From positions 62,001 through 126,000 of the forward strand of contig JAJPKM010000006.1 in NCBI GenBank assembly GCA_021323735.1: a stretch of 64,000 nucleotides of DNA. Direction: 5' to 3'. This document shows, one piece after another, positions 36,634 to 44,607 of this stretch (position 1 is its first letter; every line of letters begins with the position of its first letter). The position numbers and the translations under genes were made by a program. The notes below the pieces were generated by a model that was not told the origin of the DNA, searched no databases, and saw only the letters and a program-made list of their open reading frames with translations. The DNA comes from Gammaproteobacteria bacterium. GTDB lineage: Bacteria; Pseudomonadota; Gammaproteobacteria; Steroidobacterales; Steroidobacteraceae.

Positions 36634-36877
36634 CGTCCCTCTATCCTTCCGGGCTGGACCATAATTACTTGATAAACAAAGACATACGCTTACGAGACTT
36701 TACCGTCAGCGCTGCCGCTGCCTTTGAGACGGGGTCGCTTCGCGATAAACCAGCTCAAGTTCCGGGACCCAGCCTCGTACATGAGTACCGCCTGGATCGA
36801 ATCTGGTTGCTTGGGATATGGGGTTGCGGATTCAGCTACAATCCGCGGCCCGATTATGGTGAGGAATGACGCTTTAA
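36634..36877. other. Divergent intergenic region, IclR gene and reductase gene
   Basis: A 244-base region with no gene I can support. It must hold the promoters of both flanking genes, and IclR regulators commonly bind such shared regions. I could not pick a convincing -35/-10 pair or a symmetrical operator by eye. Confidence 0.4.
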
Positions 36878-37918
36878 ATGTCGGAACAATACGTCGAAAC
36901 GGTGATCATCGGCGCCGGCCCCGTGGGTCTTTTTCAAATCTTCGAACTGGGCTTGCTGGGTATCCGCGCGCACATCATCGATTCGCTGAGCCTCCCCGGC
37001 GGACAGTGCACCGAGCTCTACCCCGAGAAGCCGATCTATGACATTCCTGCGCTGCCCGTCTGCGGTGCTCAGGAGTTGATCGATCGGTTGCTGGAACAGG
37101 TGAAGCCGTTCAATGCGACATTCCATCTGGGCCAAGAGGTGACCGGACTGCGCGTATTGGATAATGGTAAGTTCCATGTCGCGACCTCCACCGGCACGCG
37201 GCTCACCGCCGGTGCGGTGGTCATTGCCGCGGGGGTGGGTTCCTTCCAGCCGCGGCGCTTGAGTATTCCAGGGGCAGAAGAGATCGAGGGCAAGTACATC
37301 CACTATCGCGTCAAGTCGGCCGGCGATTTCTTCGACCAGGATCTGATGATTTGCGGCGGAGGAGATTCGGCACTGGATTGGACGGTGGCTCTGTGCGACA
37401 AGGCACGCTCGCTGACCTTGGTGCATCGTCGCGCGGAATTTCGCGCGGCGCCCGCGACGGTGGCGCGTATGCGCGAACTGGTGGCGGCAGGCAAGATGCA
37501 GTTGCTCGAGGGAAATGCGGTCGGGATCCACAAGGATCGGGAGAAACTCACCGGCATCGACGTGCAGTCCGCCGACGGGCAAACCCGGCGAGTCCCGGTA
37601 GATCATGTGTTTGCTTTTTTCGGCCTGCATCCCAAGCTTGGGCCCATCGCCGAGTGGGGCCTGGAACTGGAGAAGAGGGCGCTCAAAGTCGATACCGAAA
37701 AATTTCAAACCAGCGTGCCGGGAATCTTCGCCATCGGCGACATCAACACCTACCCCGGCAAGAAGAAACTGATCCTGAGCGGTTTTCACGAAGCCGCGCT
37801 CGCGGCATTTGCCATCCAGCATCATTTATTCCCCGAGAAGCGCCAATTTCTCCAGTACACGACCACCAGCCCCATCATGCAGAAGCGGCTGGGCGTCGCC
37901 GGCGCGGATTCGGCCTGA
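36878..37918 (+). CDS. Ferredoxin/flavodoxin--NADP reductase, thioredoxin-reductase-like
   Basis: A 346-residue FAD enzyme of the YumC-type ferredoxin-NADP reductase group. The FAD-binding motif is IIGAGPVGLFQ (10-20), the NADPH site GGGDSALDWTVAL (about 160), and the C-terminal FAD contact GIFAIGDINTYPGKKKLI. The redox-active CxxC of true thioredoxin reductases is absent, supporting the reductase assignment. The C-terminal TTTSPIMQKRLGV tail is typical of this subfamily. It passes electrons between NADPH and small iron-sulfur or flavin proteins. tesB begins 3 bases after the stop, so the genes are co-transcribed. Confidence 0.92.
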   Translation: MSEQYVETVIIGAGPVGLFQIFELGLLGIRAHIIDSLSLPGGQCTELYPEKPIYDIPALPVCGAQELIDRLLEQVKPFNATFHLGQEVTGLRVLDNGKFHVATSTGTRLTAGAVVIAAGVGSFQPRRLSIPGAEEIEGKYIHYRVKSAGDFFDQDLMICGGGDSALDWTVALCDKARSLTLVHRRAEFRAAPATVARMRELVAAGKMQLLEGNAVGIHKDREKLTGIDVQSADGQTRRVPVDHVFAFFGLHPKLGPIAEWGLELEKRALKVDTEKFQTSVPGIFAIGDINTYPGKKKLILSGFHEAALAAFAIQHHLFPEKRQFLQYTTTSPIMQKRLGVAGADSA

Positions 37919-37920
37919 CG

Positions 37921-38775
37921 ATGGATCAGCTCCTCGAAGACCTGATCAAGGTAATGACCCTCGAGCGGCTCGAGATCAATTTGTTTCGCGGGCAGAGCCG
38001 CGACATCGGCAGTCCGCAGGTTTTCGGCGGTCAAGTCTTGGGCCAAGCCCTGGTGGCCGCGACCGCGACCGTGGAAAATCGCGCGGTACATTCGCTGCAT
38101 GCCTATTTTCTACGGCGCGGCGACTTCAACTCCCCCATCGTCTACGAAGTGGATCGCGCTTGGGACGGCAAGCATTTCGCGACGCGCCGGGTGGTCGCCA
38201 TCCAGCACGGCCAGCAGATATTCAACATGTCGGCGTCGTTCCAAACGCCTGAGGCCGGCCTGGATCACCAGATTCCCATGCCCGACGTGCCGCAGCCGGA
38301 AGCCCTGCCCAATCTCGAGCATTATCTGGCGGGTCTGCCGAATCTGCCTCCGATTCTCTTGAAGGTGCTGGATCAGAAGCGTCCTTTTGAATTCAAACCG
38401 GTCGAGCCGCCGAACTTCGTGCGCCCGGTGAAGGCGCCGCCCCTGAAATTTGTCTGGATCCGCGCGGTCGATACCCTGCCGGACGATGAAGCCCTGCATC
38501 GCTGCCTCTTGGCTTATGCTTCGGATTTCCAGCTGCTCGACACCGCGCTCAAGCCGCATGGGCTGTCCATGGCCAGAGATAAGATGACGATCGCGAGCAT
38601 CGATCATGCGATGTGGTTTCACCGCAGCGTCCGGGTCGACGACTGGTTGCTGTACGCCATGGACAGTCCGAGCGCCTCCGGCGCCCGCGGCTTCACCCGC
38701 GGCAGCGTGTTCGCGCGCGATGGCCGCTTGGTCGCCAGCGTCTCACAGGAAGGACTGATCCGAGTGAAGTCCTGA
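37921..38775 (+). CDS. tesB: Acyl-CoA thioesterase II
   Basis: A 284-residue cytosolic double-hotdog thioesterase that hydrolyses medium- and long-chain acyl-CoA. The frame is open upstream within the reductase gene, but ATG 37921 gives the standard TesB N-terminus (MDQLLEDLIKVMTLERLEIN...). Family blocks visible are FRGQSRDIGSPQVFGGQVLGQAL, HSLHAYFLRRGD, the catalytic-triad region SDFQLLDTALKPHG (Asp), and SIDHAMWFHR with the following FTRGSVFARDGRLVASVSQEGLIR. It shares its stop with the next start (TGATG). Confidence 0.93.
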   Translation: MDQLLEDLIKVMTLERLEINLFRGQSRDIGSPQVFGGQVLGQALVAATATVENRAVHSLHAYFLRRGDFNSPIVYEVDRAWDGKHFATRRVVAIQHGQQIFNMSASFQTPEAGLDHQIPMPDVPQPEALPNLEHYLAGLPNLPPILLKVLDQKRPFEFKPVEPPNFVRPVKAPPLKFVWIRAVDTLPDDEALHRCLLAYASDFQLLDTALKPHGLSMARDKMTIASIDHAMWFHRSVRVDDWLLYAMDSPSASGARGFTRGSVFARDGRLVASVSQEGLIRVKS

Positions 38776-38939
38776 TGCTCCGGGGCCTGATCATCTTCGT
38801 GGTGGTGATCGCCGTGTTGGTGGGCGGATTGCTGGCTCTACGCAGCACCCGACGTTTGGGCATGCCGAGCGACGATGTCTTGAAGCGTGCCGCGGATCGC
38901 GCACGCAAGCAGTCAGCCAAAGACGAAGCCGAAAGATAG
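38775..38939 (+). CDS. Small single-helix membrane protein, 54 residues
   Basis: ATG 38775 overlaps the tesB stop (TGATG), so translation is coupled. The protein is one hydrophobic helix (LRGLIIFVVVIAVLVGGLLAL, about 3-23) followed by a highly charged cytosolic tail with DDVLKRAADRARKQSAKDEAER. Small proteins of this build (DUF2897-like) are common in gammaproteobacteria and have no known function; the family link is a guess from shape. The end is convergent with the acetyltransferase gene. Confidence 0.6.
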   Translation: MLRGLIIFVVVIAVLVGGLLALRSTRRLGMPSDDVLKRAADRARKQSAKDEAER

Positions 38940-38987
38940 CCAGGCTCTGGCCTGCGGGAAAAACTTGCGACGCGATGCCATACTGCC

Positions 38988-39551
38988 TCACCGCAGCGTT
39001 GCCTTCGAGTCCTCCCACACCGCCCGCGGCAGCGTGAACAAATGGCAGTCCCACCAGCGGTTCTTCGCGCGCCGATGCCTGCGGTATACCGCTTCCCAGC
39101 GCATGCCGACTTTCTCGAGCACTCGGATCGACGCGGCGTTGTTGACATCGACGGTGGAAATCACCCGCTCGGCGCGCAGCTCGGAGAATGCCGCATCGAT
39201 CAAGGCCAGGGCGATTTCGGTGGCGTAGCCATGGCCCCACTGTTCGACACCCAGCATGTAGCCTAGGTCCACGACCTTGGCCTCGATCAAGGACAGGTCG
39301 CAGGCGCCGATCAGCCGCGCCGTGGCGATCTCCTCCACGGCGAGTTCGAATCGCGTGCGTGGACGTTCGCGCTGCGAAGCCAACAATTCCGCCAAATAGT
39401 CGGCGCAACTCTCCTCGTCGCGCGGACCGAAAAAAAGATAGCGGGTGACCCTGGGATCCGACGAGTAGGCGTGGACGGCCGCGAGATCCGTGGCGACGAA
39501 TTCGCGCAGATTCAAGCGTGCCGTGCGGACCGGCACGGTCAGTTTGCGCAC
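38988..39551 (-). CDS. GNAT-family N-acetyltransferase (RimJ/RimL-like)
   Basis: A 187-residue acetyltransferase. It opens with the RimJ/L pattern (VRTARLNLREFVATDL), has IGACDLSLIEAKVVDLGYML in the central sheet, the acetyl-CoA loop region EQWGHGYATEIALALIDAAF, and NAASIRVLEKVGMRWEAV near the end. Substrate may be a protein N-terminus, an antibiotic or a small amine. It overlaps the end of the FAD-oxidase gene by 13 bases, so it is expressed from the same minus-strand transcript. Confidence 0.9.
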   Translation of the reverse strand: MRKLTVPVRTARLNLREFVATDLAAVHAYSSDPRVTRYLFFGPRDEESCADYLAELLASQRERPRTRFELAVEEIATARLIGACDLSLIEAKVVDLGYMLGVEQWGHGYATEIALALIDAAFSELRAERVISTVDVNNAASIRVLEKVGMRWEAVYRRHRRAKNRWWDCHLFTLPRAVWEDSKATLR

Positions 39552-40969
39552 AGCACCTTGCCCGGATTCATGATGCCCTTCGGATCGAGCGCCTTCTTCA
39601 AGAGATGCATGACGTGCAGTTCCACCGGATCTGCGCGGCGCGCCAGTTCCGCCGCCTTGAGCCGGCCGATACCATGTTCGGCGCTGATACTGCCGCCCAA
39701 GCTTTCCACCAGGTCGAACATCGCGCGCTCGAGAGCGTGCGTGCGTCCGGTAAACGCCGCCAAATCCGTGCCTGGCTTTTGACTGACGTTGAAATGCAAG
39801 TTGCCGTCGCCTGCGTGTCCGTAGGAAACCACGTCGCCCTCGGGGGCCAATTGCTCGATCAGCGTAGTGCCTCTCTCGATCAGTGCGGGGATCGCGGACA
39901 CCGGAACGGATACGTCATGCTTGATGCTTGCGCCGTGGCGGCGTTGCGCCTCGGGTACGGATTCGCGCAATTTCCACATGGCCTGTGCCTGGGCGAGCGA
40001 GGAGGCCAGCATGGCATCTTGCACGGCGCCGGCCGCGGCGGCCTCCTCCAGCTCCCGGGTCAGCAGGGCGGTGAGATTTTGATGCGGATTGGGCGAGCCT
40101 AACTCGATGAGCAGGTACCAGGCGCAATCGAAGTCCAGCGGGTTCGCAACGCCCGGCACGTACTGCACGGTCATTTGCACGGCGATTCTCGGCATGAGCT
40201 CGCAGGAACTTACCTGATCGCCCGCCGCGCCGCGCAGCCGCGCGAGCAGCTCGAGCGCCCGGCCGGGTGAGTCGATGCCGACCAGCGCGGTGGCCGTGTC
40301 GGCCGGCACCGGAAACAGTTTCAAGGATGCCGCCGTGATCAACCCCAAAGTCCCTTCGGCGCCGATGAACAGAGATTTCACGTCGTAGCCGGTGTTGTCC
40401 TTGCGCAGGCTCTTGAGCGCTGAAACCACCTGCCCATCCGCCAGCACCACCTCCAAGCCCAACACCAGATCGCGCATCATTCCGTAGCGCAGCACGGCCG
40501 TGCCGCCGGCATTGGTCGACAAATTGCCGCCGATTTGCGCCGTGCCTTCTGATCCTAAGCTCAAAGGAAACAAGCGATTCGCGTCGCGAGCGGCGGCTTG
40601 AGCGCCGGCCAGCGTGCAGCCGGCTTCGACGATCATCGAATAGTTGGCAGCATCGACATGCCGCACGCGGTTCAAGCGCTGCATCGACACCACGATTTGC
40701 GAACCGCTCTCATCCGGGGTGGCACCCCCGCAATAGCTGGTATTGCCGCCATGCGGCACTACGGCGACTTCTTCGCGATGACAGATGGTCATGATACCGG
40801 CGACCTGCTCGACGCTGCGGGGCCGTAGCACCAAGGGCGTTGCGCCCCGGTACAGATGCCGAAAATCGCTTAAGTAAGGAGCCACGTCGCCGGCCGAGTC
40901 GAGCCAATCGCCGGGGGCCACTGCGGCCTTGAGTTGCGCGAGCGTCGCAGGACTAGGCGGGCGAGGCAT
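39539..40969 (-). CDS. FAD-binding 2-hydroxyacid oxidase/dehydrogenase (GlcD/D2HGDH type)
   Basis: A 476-residue flavoenzyme of the PCMH-type FAD family. The N-terminal FAD domain shows VLRPRSVEQVAGIM, the VVPHGGNTSYCGGATP loop, GCTLAGAQAAARDANRLFPLS and GGNLSTNAGGTAVLRYGMMRD; the C-terminal cap shows SYGHAGDGNLHFNV with metal/substrate histidines and SISAEHGIGRLKA. Relatives oxidise D-lactate, glycolate or D-2-hydroxyglutarate. The start is the ATG at 40967-40969 (MPRPPSPATLAQL); the frame is open to 41137 but not family-like. The cognate electron acceptor is not evident nearby. Confidence 0.9.
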   Translation of the reverse strand: MPRPPSPATLAQLKAAVAPGDWLDSAGDVAPYLSDFRHLYRGATPLVLRPRSVEQVAGIMTICHREEVAVVPHGGNTSYCGGATPDESGSQIVVSMQRLNRVRHVDAANYSMIVEAGCTLAGAQAAARDANRLFPLSLGSEGTAQIGGNLSTNAGGTAVLRYGMMRDLVLGLEVVLADGQVVSALKSLRKDNTGYDVKSLFIGAEGTLGLITAASLKLFPVPADTATALVGIDSPGRALELLARLRGAAGDQVSSCELMPRIAVQMTVQYVPGVANPLDFDCAWYLLIELGSPNPHQNLTALLTRELEEAAAAGAVQDAMLASSLAQAQAMWKLRESVPEAQRRHGASIKHDVSVPVSAIPALIERGTTLIEQLAPEGDVVSYGHAGDGNLHFNVSQKPGTDLAAFTGRTHALERAMFDLVESLGGSISAEHGIGRLKAAELARRADPVELHVMHLLKKALDPKGIMNPGKVLCAN

Positions 40970-41022
40970 GGACTTGGACCATTGGCGTGGTGGGAAGGAG
41001 TCTGGCGAATACTTGAGGCGGG

Positions 41023-42003
41023 CTATAGGCGTTTGGTGCCGCCGTCTCGGACCGACCCCGGCACGGGCTTCAAGTCCCAGATCAGCCCGAAAAATGCCAT
41101 CAGCTTCAGCAAGTAGAAGGTGGCGTCGAATTCCCACCAGTAGAAGCCCTGGCGCGCCGAGGCGGGGTAATGATGGTGGTTGTTATGCCAACCCTCGCCC
41201 AGGGTAATGATCGCGAGCCACGGGTTGTTGCGGCTGGAATCGCCGGTCTTGTAGCGTTGCCGGCCGAACACGTGGGAGAGTGAGTTGATGGTGTACGTGC
41301 CGTGGTACAGCAGCACGGTCGAAACGAAAAAGCCCCAGACCAGCATTTGCCAGCCACTGGTATGAAGTCCTGGTGCGACATGCTTCAAGAGCACGCCGAG
41401 CAGAAAAACGCTCACGCCCAAGACAGTGGGCACCACCACATCGAAGCGATCCAAGAAGCGCAGTTCCGGATACTTGAGCAGATCCTTCACCCGCGACAGG
41501 TCCGCCGCGAAGTGCCCATGGGACATGAACCATCCCATGTGGCTCCAGAAGAACCCGTGCTGCACCGGAGAGTGCACATCCTCCGGCTTGTCCGAATACA
41601 CATGGTGGTGCCGATGATGGGCGGCCCACCAAATCGGGCCGCGCTGGACGGCCGATGCGCCCAGCATGCCGAATACGAACTGCCCGACGCGCGAAGTTTT
41701 GAAGGAGCGATGGGAGAAGTAACGATGGTAGAAACCCGTGATGGCGAACATGCGCAGCAAGTACATCACGACAGTGACCGCCAGGGCAGCCCAGCTGAAG
41801 CCCACCCAGATCACCGCCAGGCAGACCGCATGCATCAGCAGAAACGGCAGCGAGCGAGCCCAGTCGATGCGGCGTCCCGAATCGAGCAGCTTGGGCTCGC
41901 GTGGCTGATCCGTAAGGTCGCTGGCACCGAACCACTTCGAGAGTTCGCGGCCGACGCGTACGGCGGCGGGGGGGTCGATCACGAGTTCATCTTCCTGCGT
42001 CAT
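41023..42003 (-). CDS. Membrane acyl-CoA/fatty-acid delta-9 desaturase
   Basis: A 326-residue di-iron desaturase with four membrane helices. All three histidine boxes are present: HRYFSH, HRHHH (in AAHHRHHHVYSD) and HNNHHH (in GEGWHNNHHHYPASARQG). It inserts a cis double bond into saturated acyl chains, tuning membrane fluidity; an electron donor is required. Its start overlaps the htpX stop as ATGA, so it is co-translated with a membrane-stress protease, which suggests joint control of membrane quality. Confidence 0.93.
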   Translation of the reverse strand: MTQEDELVIDPPAAVRVGRELSKWFGASDLTDQPREPKLLDSGRRIDWARSLPFLLMHAVCLAVIWVGFSWAALAVTVVMYLLRMFAITGFYHRYFSHRSFKTSRVGQFVFGMLGASAVQRGPIWWAAHHRHHHVYSDKPEDVHSPVQHGFFWSHMGWFMSHGHFAADLSRVKDLLKYPELRFLDRFDVVVPTVLGVSVFLLGVLLKHVAPGLHTSGWQMLVWGFFVSTVLLYHGTYTINSLSHVFGRQRYKTGDSSRNNPWLAIITLGEGWHNNHHHYPASARQGFYWWEFDATFYLLKLMAFFGLIWDLKPVPGSVRDGGTKRL

Positions 42004-42884
42004 ATGATTCTCGAGCCCTCGAGTGCGGCGATTCGCTCATCCAGCGGCGGGTGAGTCATGAACAACCGCATGATTCCCGTCGGGCTGCCGGTATTGATAC
42101 CGAAAGCCTGCATCTGCGGCGGCATCGGCTGACCGTGGCTGCGCTTCAACATCTGCAGCGCAGCGATCATGTTGGCGCTGCCGGCGAGGTCCGCGCCGCC
42201 CCGATCGGCTCGAAACTCGCGCCGCCGCGAATACCAGCACACGATCACACTGGCGAGTATGCCTAGGACAAACTGCGCTACCATGGTGGTCAGGAAAAAG
42301 CCGATACCCGAATCCTGCCTGTCGTTGCGCAGCAGCGCTCGATCGACGATGCCGCCGATGATGCGCGCCAGAAAGATCACGAACGTATTCAGCACCCCTT
42401 GCAAAAGGGCGAGGGTAACCATATCACCATTTACGACGTGCGTGATTTCGTGACCGAGCACCGCCTCGACCTGCGTGCGCGACAGGCTGCGCAGAAGCCC
42501 GCTGCTGACGGCCACAAGGGCTGCGTTGCGGCGCGCGCCGGTGGCGAAGGCATTCATTTCCTCGGCGTCGAATATGCCGACTTCGGGCATGCCGATGCGG
42601 GCCTGGTCCGCCAATCGTTTGACCGTGCCGACCAACCAGCGCTCCAATTCGGTTTCGGCGCTTTGGATCACCCGCACACCCATCACTCGCTTTGTGGTCC
42701 ACTTCGATAGCGCCAGCGATATGAGAGAGCCGCCGAAGCCGAAGATGGCTGCAAAAACCAGCAAGCTGCCGGTTCCGCCCCGCATCAAGTGCACGCCGAA
42801 TACGCTCTCGACGATGAACAGCACCAGGCTGAGCAGGGCCAGAACGGCCAGATTCGTGACGATGAACAGAAAAATACGTTTCAT
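42000..42884 (-). CDS. htpX: HtpX membrane zinc metalloprotease
   Basis: A 294-residue inner-membrane M48 protease that degrades misfolded membrane proteins together with FtsH. The zinc motif is HEITH in AVLGHEITHVVNGD, with the third ligand in the RRREFRADRGGADLAG glutamate. Two N-terminal helices (4-25, about 33-55) and two central helices are visible. The ATG at 42882-42884 gives the standard MKRIFLFI start; the frame is open upstream but not conserved. It is divergent from cbpA, and a possible heat-shock promoter lies 60-95 bases upstream of the start. Confidence 0.95.
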   Translation of the reverse strand: MKRIFLFIVTNLAVLALLSLVLFIVESVFGVHLMRGGTGSLLVFAAIFGFGGSLISLALSKWTTKRVMGVRVIQSAETELERWLVGTVKRLADQARIGMPEVGIFDAEEMNAFATGARRNAALVAVSSGLLRSLSRTQVEAVLGHEITHVVNGDMVTLALLQGVLNTFVIFLARIIGGIVDRALLRNDRQDSGIGFFLTTMVAQFVLGILASVIVCWYSRRREFRADRGGADLAGSANMIAALQMLKRSHGQPMPPQMQAFGINTGSPTGIMRLFMTHPPLDERIAALEGSRII

Positions 42885-42945
42885 GGGGGCTTTAGATCGG
42901 GAAAAAGGACGCAATAAACGCACGCAATATGGTAACGCCGTAACC

Positions 42946-42977
42946 TCATGGTCGGGACGTTGCCGTTCAATTTCAAG
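42946..42977 (-). promoter_or_regulatory. Candidate sigma32 promoter for htpX
   Basis: On the minus strand CTTGAAA (complement of 42971-42977) is a perfect sigma32 -35 element. After 17 bases comes GACCATGA (complement of 42946-42953), matching the CCAT core of the -10 consensus CCCCATNT. The spacing is at or just over the long end of the usual range, so this is tentative. Other stretches of the 255-base htpX/cbpA spacer show no feature I can support. Confidence 0.4.
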
Positions 42978-43139
42978 CAATTCAGCGCGGGCGGCTATAT
43001 TCGATGCGAGTTGGCAGTCCGCCTCATGAGCCGGGTGGGGATCGGCCTCATGCGAGGGTCGCGGTCCGGTCCGCCTATGACCTGTCGGCTGATTATGGGA
43101 TATTGCTGTAAAATCAAGGGTTAACGTTTTCAGGTAGGT

Positions 43140-44009
43140 ATGCAATACAGGGATTATTACGAGATTCTCGGGGTCACTCGCGGGGCCGATGCCGACGAGG
43201 TGAAGCGCGCCTACCGCAAGCTGGCGCGCAAGTATCACCCAGACGTCAGCAAAGAGAAGAACGCCGAAGACAAATTCAAGGAGGTCCAGGAGGCCTACGA
43301 GGTGCTGCGCGATGCCGAAAAGCGCGCCGCCTACGACCAACTGGGCCGTAATTTCCGCAATGGCCAGCAATTTCGGCCGCCACCCGATTGGTCGCAACGA
43401 TTCGGGTCGTCCGGTGGCCAGCGCTTTTCCGATCTCAACGGCTTCAGCGATTTCTTCTCCAGTCTTTTCGGCGGAGCGGGCATGGGCCCCGGACAGCATG
43501 AGGAATCAGAGGCCGGCCACCTGGATGTCACGGTGGAGGAGGCTTTTGGTGGGACCAAGCGTCGCGTGACGCTGAACGAAAGCGGCCGGCTTCGCCAAGT
43601 TGACGTGCAGATTCCTGCCGGCGTGACGGAAGGCCAATCGCTGCGAATACCCGGGGTGGGTGGCCGCAATTCATTACTCCTGAAAATTCGCCTTCGAGAG
43701 CATCATCTTTACGACGTGGTAGGCAGGGATGTGCAGATCGAGTTGCCTCTGGCCCCGTGGGAAGCCGCCCTGGGGGCCAAGGTGGCCGTTCCCACGCTCG
43801 GCGGCACGGTCGAATTGACGGTGCCTGCCGGTGCGCAGTCGGGGCAGAAGCTGCGTCTGCGAGGCAGGGGGCTTCCCGGTACGCCCAGCGGCGATCAGAT
43901 CGTGACCATCAAACTGGTCGCGCCGGCGGCGCACACACCGGCGGCCAAGGAGGCTTACGAGCGGATGAAACGCGACTTACAATTCGATCCACGCGCCGAC
44001 TGGCCGTAA
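43140..44009 (+). CDS. cbpA: DnaJ-class co-chaperone CbpA
   Basis: A 289-residue class II J-domain protein. The J domain (1-70) has DYYEILGV, the HPD motif in [10 protein letters not shown] and a full helix IV. A glycine/phenylalanine-rich linker ([17 protein letters not shown]) follows, without zinc-finger cysteines, then two C-terminal substrate-binding beta domains ([63 protein letters not shown]) and a terminal dimerisation helix. It stimulates DnaK. No CbpM modulator follows. Divergent from htpX. Confidence 0.94.
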   Translation: MQYRDYYEILGVTRGADADEVKRAYRKLARKYHPDVSKEKNAEDKFKEVQEAYEVLRDAEKRAAYDQLGRNFRNGQQFRPPPDWSQRFGSSGGQRFSDLNGFSDFFSSLFGGAGMGPGQHEESEAGHLDVTVEEAFGGTKRRVTLNESGRLRQVDVQIPAGVTEGQSLRIPGVGGRNSLLLKIRLREHHLYDVVGRDVQIELPLAPWEAALGAKVAVPTLGGTVELTVPAGAQSGQKLRLRGRGLPGTPSGDQIVTIKLVAPAAHTPAAKEAYERMKRDLQFDPRADWP

Positions 44010-44026
44010 CGGGGGCTGGCCCGTGA

Positions 44027-44073
44027 CGCATGGGCCGTGTCGCATGGGCCGTGACCTATGGGTGGCATGGGCC
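44027..44073 (+). repeat. Short direct repeats, CGCATGGGCCGTG-type
   Basis: CGCATGGGCCGTG occurs at 44027-44039 and again at 44041-44053 (14-base period), and GCATGGGCC recurs at 44065-44073. With the preceding GGCCC (44018-44022) the copies can form alternative hairpins. They fill much of the 112-base gap between cbpA and the molybdenum-hydroxylase genes; a cbpA terminator or a slippage product are both possible. Confidence 0.65.
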
Positions 44074-44121
44074 ATACCATAAGGTGCAAGATTTGCGGGC
44101 CGTTCATTCGAGGGGGTTAGG

Positions 44122-44607
44122 TTGCAGTACACGATACGGGTCAACGGGAAAGCGCGTGCGATCGAGGCCGATCCGCAGATGCCGCTGCTCTGGGTGCTGC
44201 GCGATTTGCTCGATCTGAAGGGCACCAAATTTGGCTGCGGCAGGAGCTTTTGCGGCGCCTGCACCGTTCATCTCGATGGCGCCGCCGTGCGCTCCTGCGT
44301 GACGCCGGTATCGTCGGTGGGCGCCGCATCGATTACCACGATCGAGGCGGTGGCCGGCACGCCGGCGGGCAAGGCCGTGCAAAACGCCTGGCTCGAGGCC
44401 GATGTCGTGCAATGCGGCTACTGCCAAGCCGGGCAGATCATGTCCGCCAGCGCCTTGCTGGCGAAGAATCCCAAGCCCAGCGACGCGGATATCGATCAGG
44501 CCATGTCGGGCAACATTTGCCGCTGCGCCACGTACACGCGAATTCGCGCCGCCATCAAGCAGGCCGCCGGGATGCCGGCCGCCGATAGCCGCGATACGCT
44601 CCGATGA
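44122..44607 (+). CDS. [2Fe-2S] subunit of a molybdenum hydroxylase (IorA-like)
   Basis: A 161-residue electron-transfer subunit of the xanthine-oxidase family. The plant-type [2Fe-2S] cluster ligands are C39, C44, C47 and C59 ([11 protein letters not shown]); the second cluster uses C98, C101, C133 and C135 (QCGYCQAGQ and NICRCATY). It starts at TTG 44122 behind AGGGGG. Its stop overlaps the next start as ATGA. Partner identity (IorB-like, two-subunit without FAD subunit) suggests an isoquinoline-1-oxidoreductase or aldehyde dehydrogenase type enzyme that passes electrons to a membrane acceptor. Confidence 0.93.
   Translation: MQYTIRVNGKARAIEADPQMPLLWVLRDLLDLKGTKFGCGRSFCGACTVHLDGAAVRSCVTPVSSVGAASITTIEAVAGTPAGKAVQNAWLEADVVQCGYCQAGQIMSASALLAKNPKPSDADIDQAMSGNICRCATYTRIRAAIKQAAGMPAADSRDTLR

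Noticed and set aside
43020-43139. A sigma32 promoter for cbpA on the plus strand
   Set aside because: No CTTGAA-type -35 with a CCCCAT-type -10 at usable spacing; only an AT-rich TAAAAT near 43109 is present, with no -35 partner.
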